Shown one piece after another: positions 17,245 through 39,100 of a DNA stretch of 64,000 nucleotides. The DNA is taken from assembly GCF_023516595.1 (NCBI RefSeq), contig NZ_JAMGBG010000065.1, forward strand, positions 1 through 64,000, read 5' to 3'. Both the position numbers and the translations under genes were made by a program. The notes beneath the pieces are model-generated. The model ran no database searches, had not been told where the DNA came from, and saw only the letters and a list, made by a program, of their open reading frames with translations. This stretch comes from Streptomyces neyagawaensis. GTDB taxonomy: Bacteria > Actinomycetota > Actinomycetes > Streptomycetales > Streptomycetaceae. Positions within the stretch are counted from its first letter, which is position 1, and every line of letters starts with the position of its first letter.

Positions 17245-20200
17245 CGACCACCTGCTACGTCATAGGGGGCACCAGGGTCCTCACCCGGTGCACGGAGAAG
17301 CTGCTCGACGCCGGCGTACACGTCGAGGGAGTCCTCAGCGACGACCCCGCGGTCGTGGCCTGGGCCGGCGCGCACGACGTGCCCGTGCTCGACCCGCACG
17401 ACGACCTCGCGGGGACCCTGTCCCGGCGGCCGTTCGACTACCTGCTCAGCATCGTCAACTTCCGCATCCTGACCGCGGACGTCCTGAACCTTCCCCGGGT
17501 CGCCGCCGTCAACTTCCACGACGGCCCCCTGCCCCGCTACTCCGGCAGCCACGTCCCGGCCTGGGCCCTGTACGAGGGCGCCACCCGGCACGCGGCGACC
17601 TGGCATCGGATGACGGAGGCCGTGGACGCGGGCAGCGTCCTCCTCGAACGCTGGTTCCCAGTGCGCGACCACTCCACGGCGCTCTCCCTGACGTACGAGA
17701 CCGCCGAGGTCGGAATCGACCTGTTCGACAAGCTCGTCCCGCACATCGTGGCGGGCACCCTGCCCGACCCCGTCGACACCGCCGGCCGGGAGCGCCGCTT
17801 CTACCGGCGGTCCGCGCGCATGGCCTCCGGCGGCATCGTCCACGCCGGCACCCCGGCCGCCGAGGCCGCCCGTATCGCCAAGGCCCTGGACTACGGCAGC
17901 TTCCCCAACCCGCTCGGCATCCCCACGCTCGTCACCGAACAGGGCGCCGTCCTCACCCGGCAGATCAGGCTGATCCCCCGCGACGAGCCCCGCACGGACA
18001 CCGTGGTGCGGTCCGTGACCACCTCGGCGCTCACCCTGTCCGCCCCGGACGCCGACCTCGTCCTCAGCGACTTCGCCGCCGTCGACGGCAGCGCCCTCAG
18101 CGGCCAGGCCGCCGCCCAGCGGCTCGGCGCCGTCGAAGGTGCCGCCCTGCCTCCCGTGAGCGAGGAACGGCTCGCCGCCGTCGCCGCCGCCCAGAAGGCA
18201 CTGCGCCCCCACGAACCCTGGTGGCGCGCCCGGCTGCTGGACCTGCGCCCGGCCCGGCTGCCCGTCGACGACTTCAGCGCCGGCGCGGCCCACTACGGCC
18301 GCTACGAGCTCGCGTTCGTCCCCGGCTCCCGCGAGGAGACCATCAGCGTCGTCCGCGCCTTCCTCGACACCGTGGCCGAACGTGCCGACGCACCGGTCTT
18401 CGACTTCGCCTGGTCGCCGTCGGCCGCCCGCGCACGCGCCGAGGACACCCAGGGCATAGCCGCCGCGCGATTCCCCGTCCGCTACGACGGCGACAGCGCG
18501 AGCGCCCTGCGCGCCAAGCTCGACGAAGCCGCGGCCCGGAACGGCTACACCGCCGACCTGGAGGTCCGGCTCGGCCTCGCCGGGCGGCCCCTGGGGAGCG
18601 GGGAGCCCACGTTCACCGACGTGATGGTCCTCGAACGCGGCGCGGGCGAGGAGGCGTCCGCCGAACCGCACACCGAGATCGCGCTCCTCTGCCTCAGGGA
18701 CGGCCCGCCCACGGTCTTCGTCCGCGACACCGCCATGGCACGGGAGGAGGCGCTCGCCTTCACCGAGCGGATCGAGGACCTCGCCCTCACCGCCCTCCTC
18801 CACGGCGACGACACCCGGCCGGCCTCTCGAACCGGCGCCACCTCGCCCGCATCCCGGACCGACGACACCCGGCCCGCCTCACGGACCGGCGCCACCTCGC
18901 TCGCCCCTGTGTCCGACGGCGACGCCCCGCCGACCGCCGAGGAGACGACGGCGCCCGGGGGCGCGACCGTCCTCGACCTGTTCGCCGCCACCGTCGCCGA
19001 CCGGCCCACGGCCACCGCCGTCCGCAGCGGCGCCCGCACCCTCGACTACGCGGCCCTCGACGCCTGGGCCGACGCGATCGCCGCCCGTCTGCACGACCAG
19101 GGCATCGAGTCCGGGTCGGTCGTCGGTGTCCTCGTCGACCGGGGCATCCCGCTGCTCCCGGCCCTGCTCGGCATCCTCCGCGCCGGAGCGTCCTTCCTGC
19201 CCCTCGACCCCGGACACCCCACGGACCGGCTGCGCGGCTACACCGAGGTCGCCCGGTGCGACCTGATCCTCACCGACCCCGCCACCCACGCGCTCGGTGC
19301 CTCCCTGGGCACGGCCCTGCTCGTCCCCGAGGCGGACGGGTCGGCACCGGCCGTGCCACCGACCGTCACCGCGGACGACCTCGCGTACACCCTGTTCACC
19401 AGCGGCTCCACGGGCACCCCCAAGGGCGTCGAGATCGAGCACGGGGCGCTCGCCGACTTCCTCACCGGCATCGGCGAGCGGCTCGGCACCCGCGCCGACG
19501 ACGTCGTCCTCGCCCACACGACGGTTGCCTTCGACATCTCCCTGCTGGAACTCCTGCTGCCGCTGACCGTCGGCGCCGAGGTCGTCCTCGCCTCCCGCGA
19601 GACGGCCCGCGATCCACGGCGCCTCGCCGAACTGGCCGACCGGGTGACCGTCGCCCAGGCCACCCCCAGCATGTGGCGGCTGCTGCTGGCCACCGGCTGG
19701 ACCCCGCCCGCCGACCTCACCGTCCTCTCGGGCGGCGAGGCCCTGCCCCGCGGCGTCGCCGAGAGCCTGCACGCCACGGCCCGGGCCCTGTGGAACCTGT
19801 ACGGCCCCACCGAGGCCACCATCTGGGCCTCCGCCCACCGCGTCACCTCCGTGGGCTCCTTCGTCCCGCTGGGCGAACCGCTGCCGAACCTGCGGCTGCA
19901 CGTCCTGGACGAGCACCTCACCCCCTGCGCACCCGGTACGGAGGGCGCGCTGTGGATCTCCGGCACCGGCCTCGCGCGGGGGTACGCCCACCGGCCCGAC
20001 CTCACGGACGACGCCTTCACCGTCCACCCCGGGAGCGGGGTGCGCATGTACCGCACCGGCGACGAGGTACGGCTCCACGCCGACGGCGCCCTGGAATGGC
20101 TCGGCCGCGCCGACGCCCAGGTGAAGGTGCGGGGCAACCGCATCGAGCCCGCCGAGATCGAGCAGGTGCTGGAACGGCTCCCCGGCGTCACCGCGGCCGT

Positions 20201-23200
20201 CGTCGCCGCCGCACGCTTCGAGGGCCGGGGCGAGCCGCGTCTGACCGCCTACCTGGTCGGCGACGACCTGCCCGCGAAGGACCGGTTGGACGAGCACGTC
20301 GGCGCCACCCTGCCCGAGTACATGGTGCCGGACGCGTACGTACGGCTCGACGCGCTGCCCCTGACCGACAACGGCAAGGTGGCCCGCGCCCGACTGCCCC
20401 GGCCCACACGCGACACGATCCTGCGCACGGACACGACGACCTCCGCCCCGCACACGACGTCGGCCACCGAGGGCGCCGTCCTCACCGGCGAGGCGCTGAC
20501 CGTGCTCGTCGCCCGGGTCTTCGGCGAGGTGCTCGGGCAGGACGACTTCCCGGCGGACGCCAACTTCTTCGACCTCGGCGGCGAGTCGGCCAACGTGACC
20601 GTCGCCGCCGTGCGCCTCGGCCGGGAGCTGGGCGCGGAGGTCACCGCCCCGTCGCTCTTCGCGACCGGTACCCCGGCCAGGCTGGCACGGCTGCTGGCCG
20701 ACGAGGGCGTGGTACGGGTCGCCCGACCGGCCCCGCAGGCGCAGACCCCGGCCGATGCCGCCGAGCCCGTACGGGAGACGGCCGAGGCAGGGCAGGGGGC
20801 GGCGCCCGAGGTAGCGCGGGAGAAGGCGGACAAGCGGGCGCGGGAGGAGGCGCCCGAGGGGGCGTTGGCCGTGGTCGGGATGGCGTGCCGGTTCCCCGGT
20901 GCCGCCACGCCGGACGAGTTCTGGCGCAACCTGGCCGACGGGGTCTCCAGCATCGGTGACGCCCCGGCGGGCAGGCGCGGCTGGGCCCGGCTGTGGACCG
21001 GCGCCGAGGCGGACGCGATACCGATGGGCTGGGTCGACGGCGTCGAGTACTTCGACCCCGCACGCTTCGGCCTCAGCGACCGCGAGGCCCGCCGCCTCGA
21101 CCCCCTTCAGCGGATGCTGCTGAGCGTGACCGTCGAGGCGCTGGAGAGCGGCGGCCACGACCACACCTCGCTCGGCGGCGACACCGGCGTCTTCATCGGC
21201 ACCATCGCCAGCGACTTCCCGGAACTGGTCGCCCGGAGCATCGGCCACAGCGACCCGCACGTCGCCACGGGCACCGCGATCTCCATGGTCGCCAACCGGC
21301 TGTCGCACGTCTTCGACTGGTCGGGGCCCAGCATGGCCGTCGACACGGCGTGCTCGTCGTCCCTGGTCGCCCTCCACCAGGCCGCCGTCCACCTGAGGTC
21401 GGGCGACATCGACGCCGCGGTGGTCGGCGCCGCCAACCTGGTGCTGACGCCGGACAAGACCCGGTCCTTCGCCCGCAACGGCATGCTGTCCCCGCAAGGG
21501 GTGTGCCGCGCGTTCGACGAGGGCGCCGACGGCTATGTTCGCGGAGAGGGCTGCGGCGTCGTCCTGTTGAAGCGGCTCGCGGACGCCCGCCGCGACGGTG
21601 ACCCGGTGCTCGCCGTGATCCGCGGCACCGCCGTCAACCACACCGGCGGCAGCGCCGGCTTCCTCACCGCGCCGAGCCGACCCGCCCAGACGGCGGTGCT
21701 GCGCAAGGCGCTCGCCGCCTCCGGCGTCGCCCCCGAAGACATCGGCTACGTTGAGGCGCACGGCACCGGCACCCAGCTCGGTGACCTCATCGAGCTGGAG
21801 GCGCTGCACGCCGTCCTCGGCGGGTCCGCCCGGCCGGTCGCCGTGGGGTCGGTGAAGACGAACATCGGCCACCTGGAGCCCGCCGCCGGCATCGCGGGAC
21901 TCATCAAGACGATCCTCGCCCTCCAGGCCGGCACCATCCCGCCCTCCCTCCATCTCACCGACCCGAACAAATCGTTCGACTTCGCCGCCTCACCGCTGTT
22001 CGTTGCCGACCGCCCGCTGCCCTGGGAGGGACCGCGGATCGCCGGCGTCAGCAGTTTCGGTTTCGGCGGCGCCAACGCGCACGTGGTCGTCGAGGCCGCG
22101 CCCCCCACACCCGACGAGGCAGCGGACCACGACCGGCTGCCCCGGCTGGTGACCCTCTCGGCCGTGTCGGACGACGCGCTGCGCACCCTTGTGAACCGCC
22201 TGGTGCTGATGCTTCGCTCCCCGTACTGCCCGTCCCTGAGGGCACTGAGCGAGGCGAGCCGCAGGCGTACGGCGGCGGGGCACCGGCTCGCCTGCGTCGT
22301 CGACAGCCTGGAGCAACTGGAGGACAAGCTACGGCTGTTCCTGGCCGGCGTGGACGACGCCCGCTCCCTCCACCTGGGGCTGGCCGACGGCTCGTCGAGG
22401 ACGAGAACCGCTGCGGTCCGGGACGGGGCGGACCGGGAGGAACTGAAGGCGACGGCACGGCGATTCGTCACCGGCGCCGACCTCGACACCGGGCCGGGAC
22501 GGGCGGGCGTACGCTTCCCGACCGCGCCACACGACGAGAAGTACCTCTGGCTGGAACCGGCCGCCACGCCAGCACCTCAAGAGGTCACGCCCGCCGACGT
22601 ACCCGGCGGGGCCGCCACGACCGGGCGTACGACCCACTTCTGGGCGCGGCTCCCCGAGGCCGACGAGCACGTCGTCCTCGGCAGGCCGACCCTGCCCGGC
22701 GCGGCCTACCCCGGCAAGGTGGCCGAACTCGTCGGCCGGGAACGGTTCGGCCTGCGCGATCTGACGTTCCGCAAGGCCGTCGAGGCACCCGCCACCCTCT
22801 CGGCCGAACGCGACGGAACACGCCTCGGCTTCCGGGACGGCGACGGAGCGCTCGTCGCCACCGCCGAGCTGACCGAGCCCGAGCCTCCGGCACTCCGCGT
22901 CCCGTCGGCCGAGGACGGCTTGACCCCCGTCGAACTCGGGTCGCTGTACCGTGCCTTCGCCCGTGACGGACTCGCCTACGGCACCGCCTTCCGGACCGTC
23001 GCCGCGCTCTCCACCGCACCCGGTCGGGCGACGGGGACGCTCCGCGCCGCGACCGCACCCGAGGGCGTGGTCGACGCCCGGCTCCTCGACGGCGCCTTCC
23101 AGATCGCCCTCGCCGCATGCGGCGCGCAGGGCCTGTACGTGCCGTTCGCCGTGGAACGGCTCACCGTCCTCGGCCCGGTCCCGGTCACGGCCCGTGTCCA

Positions 23201-26200
23201 TGCCCGCCGCGAGAGGGACACCGGGCCCGACTCCGGCCTGCTGACCGCGAGTCTGCTGATGCTCGACGGCGACGATCCGGTGCTGGAGGCCCGCGGCATC
23301 ACCTGGAAGCGGCTGTCGGGCACGCCCTCGTCCGGCGCCCCGAGCCCTGTCACGGCCCGCGGCGCCGACGCCGCTCCCGCGAGGCCCTCGGTACCGGCCG
23401 CGCGGAGCAACGGTCATCGTCCCGCGCCCGTCCCGCCGGGTCCGGGCCGGGGACGGGGTGACGGCCTCGACGCGACGCTGGCCCGCTGGGTGGCCGACGC
23501 CCTGGAGAAGGGCGTCGACGAACTCGAACCGGACCGTCCGCTGCAGGAGCAGGGGCTCGACTCCGTCCTCGCGGTCGCCCTCGCGCAGGACATCCGCACC
23601 AGGCTCGACGTCGACATCCCGGTCACCCTCGTCCTGGAGACCGGAACGGTCGACCGGCTCACCGCCGAACTCCGCGAGGAGTACGGCGTCACCCTCACGC
23701 CCGGCGCCGCGGACGGCCCCGACACACCGGCGCATCCGGCGCCCTCGGCGGAGCCGGCGAAGCCGGACACCGCCACCGCCCCCGGCGTCCAGCGGGAGGA
23801 TCCCCTCGCCCCCGCCGAGCCGGCCGTCGCCCCGGCTGGGACGGCCGTCGCCCCGGCTGGGACGGCCGTCGCCCCGGCTGGGACGGCCCTCGCCCCGGCT
23901 GGGACGGCCCTCGCCCCGGCGGAGCCGGCCGTCGCTCCCCTCGCGGCCACCGCCGCGTCGACCGCCGTGGCCTCTGCCGCGTCGACCGCCGCGCCGGTCC
24001 TCGCTGCCGGCCCACCGGCCGTCGATCCGGCCGAGCCGAACCCCGCTCCCGCCGCTTCCGCCGCCCCCGCCGCCGGCGGTGCCGACCCGGAGCGGCACGA
24101 CATCGCCGTCGTCGGCGTCGACGGTGTCTTCCCGAGCGCCGCCGACCCGGGGGAGTTGTGGCGGGTCCTGCTCGACGGTGAGGACTGCCTCCGTGAGGTG
24201 CCCGCCTCCCGCTGGGACATCGACGCCTACTACGGCACCGACGGCGAGCCCGGCACCGTATACCTCAGGCGGGCCGGCTTCGTCGACGGGCTCACCGACT
24301 TCGACCCCGGCTTCTTCCGGCTGTCACCCGCCGAGGCCCAGTGGATCGACCCGCAGCAGCGGCACCTGATCCAGTCGGCCTGGCGCGCCCTGGAGGACGC
24401 CGGGCTGGCCGGCAGACCGCACCGCTCCACAGGCGTGTTCGTGGGCGCCAGTTACCAGCACTACCGCGACCTGGTCGTCGACGACGTCGTGCAGACCGCT
24501 GCGGGCCTCGGCAACCACAACGCGATCCTCGCCAACCGGCTCAGCTACTTCCTCGACCTGCACGGCCCGAGCATGACGGTCGACACGCTGTGCTCGTCGT
24601 CGCTGGTGGCCCTGCACACGGCGGTGCGCAGCATCCGCGCCGGCGAGTGCGAGCAGGCCATCGTCGCCGGCGTGCACCTGGGGATGTCACCCCAGTACTT
24701 CCAACTCGGCTCACGCCTCAGGTCGTTCTCGCCCACCGGCAGGTCACGTGCCTTCGATGCGGGCGCCGACGGCTTCGTCCCGGGCGAGGGTGTCGTCGCG
24801 GTCGTGGTGAAGCCCCTCGCGGCGGCGCTGCGCGACGGGGACCGGGTACGGGGGGTCATCCGGGGCACCGCGGTCAACCACGGCGGCCGTACGAGCGGCC
24901 TGACCGTGCCGAGCGGTGCGGGGCAGCAGGAGGTCGTGGCGGCGGCCCTGGCGGACGCGGGCGTGTCCCCGGAGTCGATCGGTCTGGTCGAGGCGCACGG
25001 CACCGGGACGGGGCTGGGCGATCCGATCGAGGTGGAAGGGCTGATGCGGGCGTGGCGCCGTTTCACGGCGAGGTCGCAGTTCTGCGCGCTCGGCTCCCTC
25101 AAGAGCAACATCGGCCACCTGGAGCCCGCCGCCGGACTCGCCGGACTGGTCAAGGTCCTGCTGGCGCTCGAACACCGGGTCATCCCGCCCACGGCGAACG
25201 TGACCCGCCCGAACGACCACATCCGCTTCGAGAACACGCCCTTCTACCTCGCGGACCGGCCCGTCGAGTGGCCGCGGGGGAGCGGGCCGCGCCGGGCGGC
25301 GGTCAGCGCGTTCGGCATGGGCGGCGTCAACGCCCATGTCATCGTCGAGGAAGCCCCCGACACGCCCGCCCCCTCGGGCCCGACGCAGGACAGCCATCTC
25401 CTGCGCGTCACCGGCGCCGACGAGGCCGCCGTACGCGCCCTGGCCACCGCCTACGCCGACCACGTGGCTGTCACCCCCGAGGACCGGCTGGGGGACGTGG
25501 CCTTCACCGCCAACACCGGCCGGGCAGCCCAGCGTCACCGGGTCGCCGTGCGGGGTGCCACGGCCCGAGAGCTGGCCGAACGCCTGGGCGACGTCGCGGC
25601 CGGCCGCACACCCGTCGTCCGGCACACCGGCAGGGCCGTCACCACGGCCTTCCTGTTCACCGGCCAGGGCTCCCAGTACCCCGGCATGGGCCGCGGCCTG
25701 TACACCACGGAACCCCGCTTCCGCGACGCGCTGCACACCTGCGCCGACCTCCTCGTCCCGCACGTCGACGTCCCCCTCCTCGACCTGCTGTGGGGCGACG
25801 CCCAGGACCTGCTGGAGCACACCCGGTACGCGCAGCCCGCCATCGTCAGCGTCGAGGTGGCCCTGACCCGCTACCTGGAGGCCACCGGGGTGCGCCCCGA
25901 CGCCGTAGCCGGGCACAGCCTCGGCGAACTCACCGCCGCCTGGTCCGCCGGGGTGCTCTCGCTGCCCGACCTGCTCCGGCTGACCGCCCTGCGCGGACGG
26001 CTCATGCAGGACCGGCCCGCGACCGGCGCCATGGCCGTCGTCCACACCGACACCGACACCCTCATCGACGCGCTGCGCGCCCACCCCGGCCTGGAGATCG
26101 CCGCCTACAACGCGCCGAACGCGCACACCGTCACCGGTCCTGCCGACACGCTCGCCCGCTTCCGTGAGGACACCCCGCACCGCACCCAGCTCCTCCCGGT

Positions 26201-26758
26201 CAGCCACGCCTTCCACTCCGCCGACATGGAACCGGCCGTCGCCCCCTTCGCCGAGGCCGTGGCCGCGACCGCCCTCAAACCGCCCGCCGTCCCGTTCGCG
26301 TCCACCCTCACGGGGACCTGGCACACCCCGGACTCCGCCGTGGACGCCGGGCACTGGGCCGAGGCCATCCGCCGGCCCGTCCGCTTCACACAGGCGCTGG
26401 CCGCCCTCGCGGAGACCGACCCGCGGGCGGTCTGGGAGATCGGCCCCCACCCCCACCTCACGCCCCTGGCCCGTACGACCCTCGCCGAGCCGCACCCCGT
26501 CTGGCTCACCACCCTCCAGCGCGGGCGGGGCGACCAGATCCAGCTGCACACCGCCCTCGCCGCCCACCACAACCTCACGGGCGCCGACCTGAACTGGCCC
26601 GCGCTCCACGAGGACAAACGGCACCGCACGACCACCCTGCCCGTCTACCCGTTCCACCGGGAGCCGCTGGCCGCACCCCCCGCACGTCGCCGCGCAGTGA
26701 CGAACGCCGTCAGCCACCCGCTGTTCGACCGCCACTACCAGCACCGGAGCGAGGGACA

Positions 26759-26762
<4 letters not shown>
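17241..26762 (+). CDS. Hybrid NRPS-PKS: formyltransferase-A(Gly)-PCP-KS-DH-ACP-KS-AT
   Basis: A 3173-residue loading and extension protein. Residues 1-200 are a formyltransferase domain with the catalytic trio of the Fmt family: N91 and H93 in VNFHDGPLP, D129 in EAVDAGS. An unassigned region follows to about 570. The adenylation domain (575-1055) has FTSGSTGTPKG and a specificity code I read as D-I-L-Q-L-G-L-I-W-K, the known glycine code. A PCP follows (Ser about 1116 in LGGES). Module 1 is KS (1208-1622, C1371), DH (1797-2035, H1810 in HxxxGxxxxP and DGAFQ) and ACP (2075-2150), with no AT and no KR. The protein ends in KS (2286-2709, C2451) and AT (2802-3087, S2893 in GHSLGE, HAFHS malonyl motif); the DH-KR-ACP of that module starts the next gene. 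Expected role: N-formylglycyl starter, first extension, start of the second. Confidence 0.93.
23808..23933 (+). repeat. Six 21-bp tandem repeats in the ACP1-KS2 linker
   Basis: Six in-frame copies of a 21-base unit (type GCCCCGGCTGGGACGGCCGT plus C) encode APAGTAV heptads in the flexible linker between the module-1 ACP and the module-2 KS. The four central copies are nearly identical; the outer two encode APAEPAV. Length changes would be tolerated because each unit keeps the frame. Confidence 0.85.
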
Positions 26763-36155
<9,393 letters not shown>

Positions 36156-36159
36156 CGCC

Positions 36160-39100
36160 ATGACGACCGAGCCGAACGAGAGGACCGCTGTGAGCGAGCT
36201 CGATGGCCGCATCGCCGTGATCGGTATGGCGGTGCGGCTCCCGGGGGCCGAGGACGTCACGGACTTCGCGACCCTGCTGAGGCGGGACGGCGTCGAGGTC
36301 GACGAGGTCCCGCCGAGCCGCTGGGCCCGCGAGCTGTACCTCGGCGACGGCGCCCATCAGGGCACGCACCACCGGGGCGCCTTCCTGCCGGACCCGTTCT
36401 CCTTCGACCACGAGGCGTTCGGCCTGACCGCCGAGGACGCCGTCCTCCTCGACCCGCAGCAGCGGGTGATGCTGGAGGTCGGAGCCCGGGCGCTGGAGGA
36501 CTCCGGCTATCTGAGGACCCGTCGGCGCCTCGACGCGGGCGTGTTCGTCGGTGCCCGCATGAACGCGTACGGCTTCGACCACGGTCGCGGCCTCGGCGCC
36601 GACGGCACACCGGGACCGTCCGGGGCCCCGGCGTACGGCCCCGGTGACGGGCCTCGGCCCGCCTCCCTCTGGGGGCGGTCGCAGAACTTCATGGCGGCCT
36701 GGCTGTCCGACCGGTTCGACCTCGCCGGTCCGAGCCTCGTCGTCGACACAGCCTGCTCCTCCTCCCTGACAGCCGTGTGGCTGGCCTGCCAGAGCCTCAC
36801 GGCGGGGGCCTGCGAGCTGGCCGTCGTCGGCGCCGTCGACCTCCTGATCGACCCGCTCACCTTTGTCCTGCTCTCCCGCACCGGCGCCCTGTCCCCGGCG
36901 GGCCTGTGCCGGACCTTCGACCGCAGGGCCGACGGCTATGTGCCCGGCGAAGGAGCCGTCGCCCTCGTCCTGAAGCCGATGAGAGCGGCACGGGCCGACG
37001 GTGACCTGGTCCTCGGCGCGATCGCCGCGAGCGCGGTCAACAACGACGGCCGCACCATGGGCGTCACCTCGCCGAACCTGGAGGCCCAGGTCGAACTGCT
37101 GGGCAAGGTGTACGGGCGGATCGACCCGCTGTCCGTGCAGTACGTCGAGGCCCACGGCACCGGTACCGCCATCGGCGACCCCATCGAGGCGCGGGCCCTC
37201 ACCGAGGTGTTCGGCCGGCACGGCGTACCCCGCAACTCCGTGGCGCTCGGTTCCCTCAAGCGCCGCATAGGCCATCTGCACTCGGCGGCGGGTCTGGCGG
37301 GCCTCGCGAAGGTGATCGTCATGCTCCGCGACGGCATCGTCCCCGCGCTCACCGTGGAGGACCCCAACCCCCGCCTCAACCTGGCCGACAGCCCCTTCCA
37401 CCTCCCCGTCACGAACGGCGCCTGGCCCGAGGCGCCCGTGCGGCGCGCCGCGGTGAGCGGGTTCGGTTTCGGCGGGACGAACGCGCACGTCGTCGCCGAA
37501 GCCGTACCCCCGGCCCGCCGCGAGGAGGACCACGCGGCCGGGCCGTCCCGCACGACGGTGGCACGGGCGGCCCACGAACTGCTGCCCCTGTCCGCCGACA
37601 CCCCGTACGCGCTGCGGGAACTGGTCGCGCAGTGGATCGAGTTCCTGCCCACCGCGGCCGGTGACCTCGACGACGTGTGCGCCACCGCGAGGCTGGCCCG
37701 TCCGCACCGCGCCGCGCGCGTCGCCGTCACCGGGGCCGACGCGACAGAGCTGGCGTCCGCCCTGCGCGCCTGGCTCCTCCGGCCCGAGACCCCGGACGCC
37801 GCCCCGGCCGGGGAAACCGCCGTACGGACCCTCGGACGGACCGCCGTACGGGTCCGCCCCTCGTCGGACGAGGCACCCCCCTGCTGGCTGGGGGTGCTCG
37901 ACCGGTCGGTGCCGGCCGTGCACGAGATCATGCGCCTCTTCGAGACGGCGACCGGGGTACGCCTGGCCGACTTCTCCGGTGAACTGCTCCGGATCAGCGA
38001 GGGAATCGCCCTCACCGTGGCGTTGCGGGACACCGGAGTGCCGGAGGCCGCGGTGGACCTGCCCGCGGGCTGGGAGGCGCTCCGCGACTTCGCCTGGGGC
38101 CGCGTCCCGCTGGAGGAGGCACTCGCCGACGTCCTTCGCCGCGACGGCGACCCGTCACCCGGAGCCGAGTACGAACCGGCAGCCGACGACGAGTTGAGCG
38201 GGCGCCTGGCCCGCGCCCACGACGAACGGGAGGTCGCCGCGGAACTCGCCGCGGTCACCGCCGGCCTCTTCGCGGCGGGCCAGGACATCGACTGGGCCGC
38301 GTACCAGCGGGACACCGTGTGGCGCACCCGCCTGCTGCCGTCGGCCCAGCCGCGCGGTCGGGCCCTGGACCTGCGCGAGCCGCTGCGCTCACCCGAACCC
38401 GGCGCGCAGGCCGAACTCGTGCGGGACGAGGGCCCCGCCGGTTACGTCGTCGCGCGGGTCTTCGGACCGGGCGAGGCGCCCCTCGCGCAGCACGCCGTCT
38501 ACCGCCGGATCATGCTGCCCGGGGTGGCGTGGCTGGAGTTCCTTCGCGAAGGGGCCGCGCTGCGCGGCGAACCCTTCCACGGGGTACGGGACCTGCTGTT
38601 CCACCGCCCGCTGATCCCCGCCGGCGCGTCCCGCGTGGTGTGCCGTGTCGACGGTCAGGGGCGGTTCACGGTGGAGGACGACCTCGACGGGGGCCCCTTC
38701 GTCACCGGGCGGCTGCTGGGAGAGGCGGTCGCCGAGCCCGCCCCTGTGCCGGTCGCCTCGCTGCTCGGCTCGTGCGGGGAGGTGCGCGCCGGGTCGGGCC
38801 TCTACCGGTGGTTGCGGCGGATCGGGTACCACCACGGCCGCTACTACCGGAACATCTCCTGGGTGGCGGGCCTCCCCGACGGCGGCACGCTCGCCCGCGT
38901 CGAAGGGGCGCGGCAGCGCGAGATGAACGAGCCCGGCGTCGAGTTGTTCCCGGGTCTGCTCGACAGCGTCACCATCGCCGCGATCGCCCCGGACAACCCG
39001 GTGTTCGGCGCGTCCGACGCGTCCGCGTTCATCCCCCTGTCGGCAGCGGGCGTCCACCTCCACGGCCCGCTGCACGAGGCGGCCTACGTCCGCACGGAGA

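Noticed and set aside
36208..37510. Non-elongating KS in module 5
   Set aside because: The active Cys and both His motifs (EAHGTGT and GHLHSAAG) are present, so catalytic loss is not shown by sequence.
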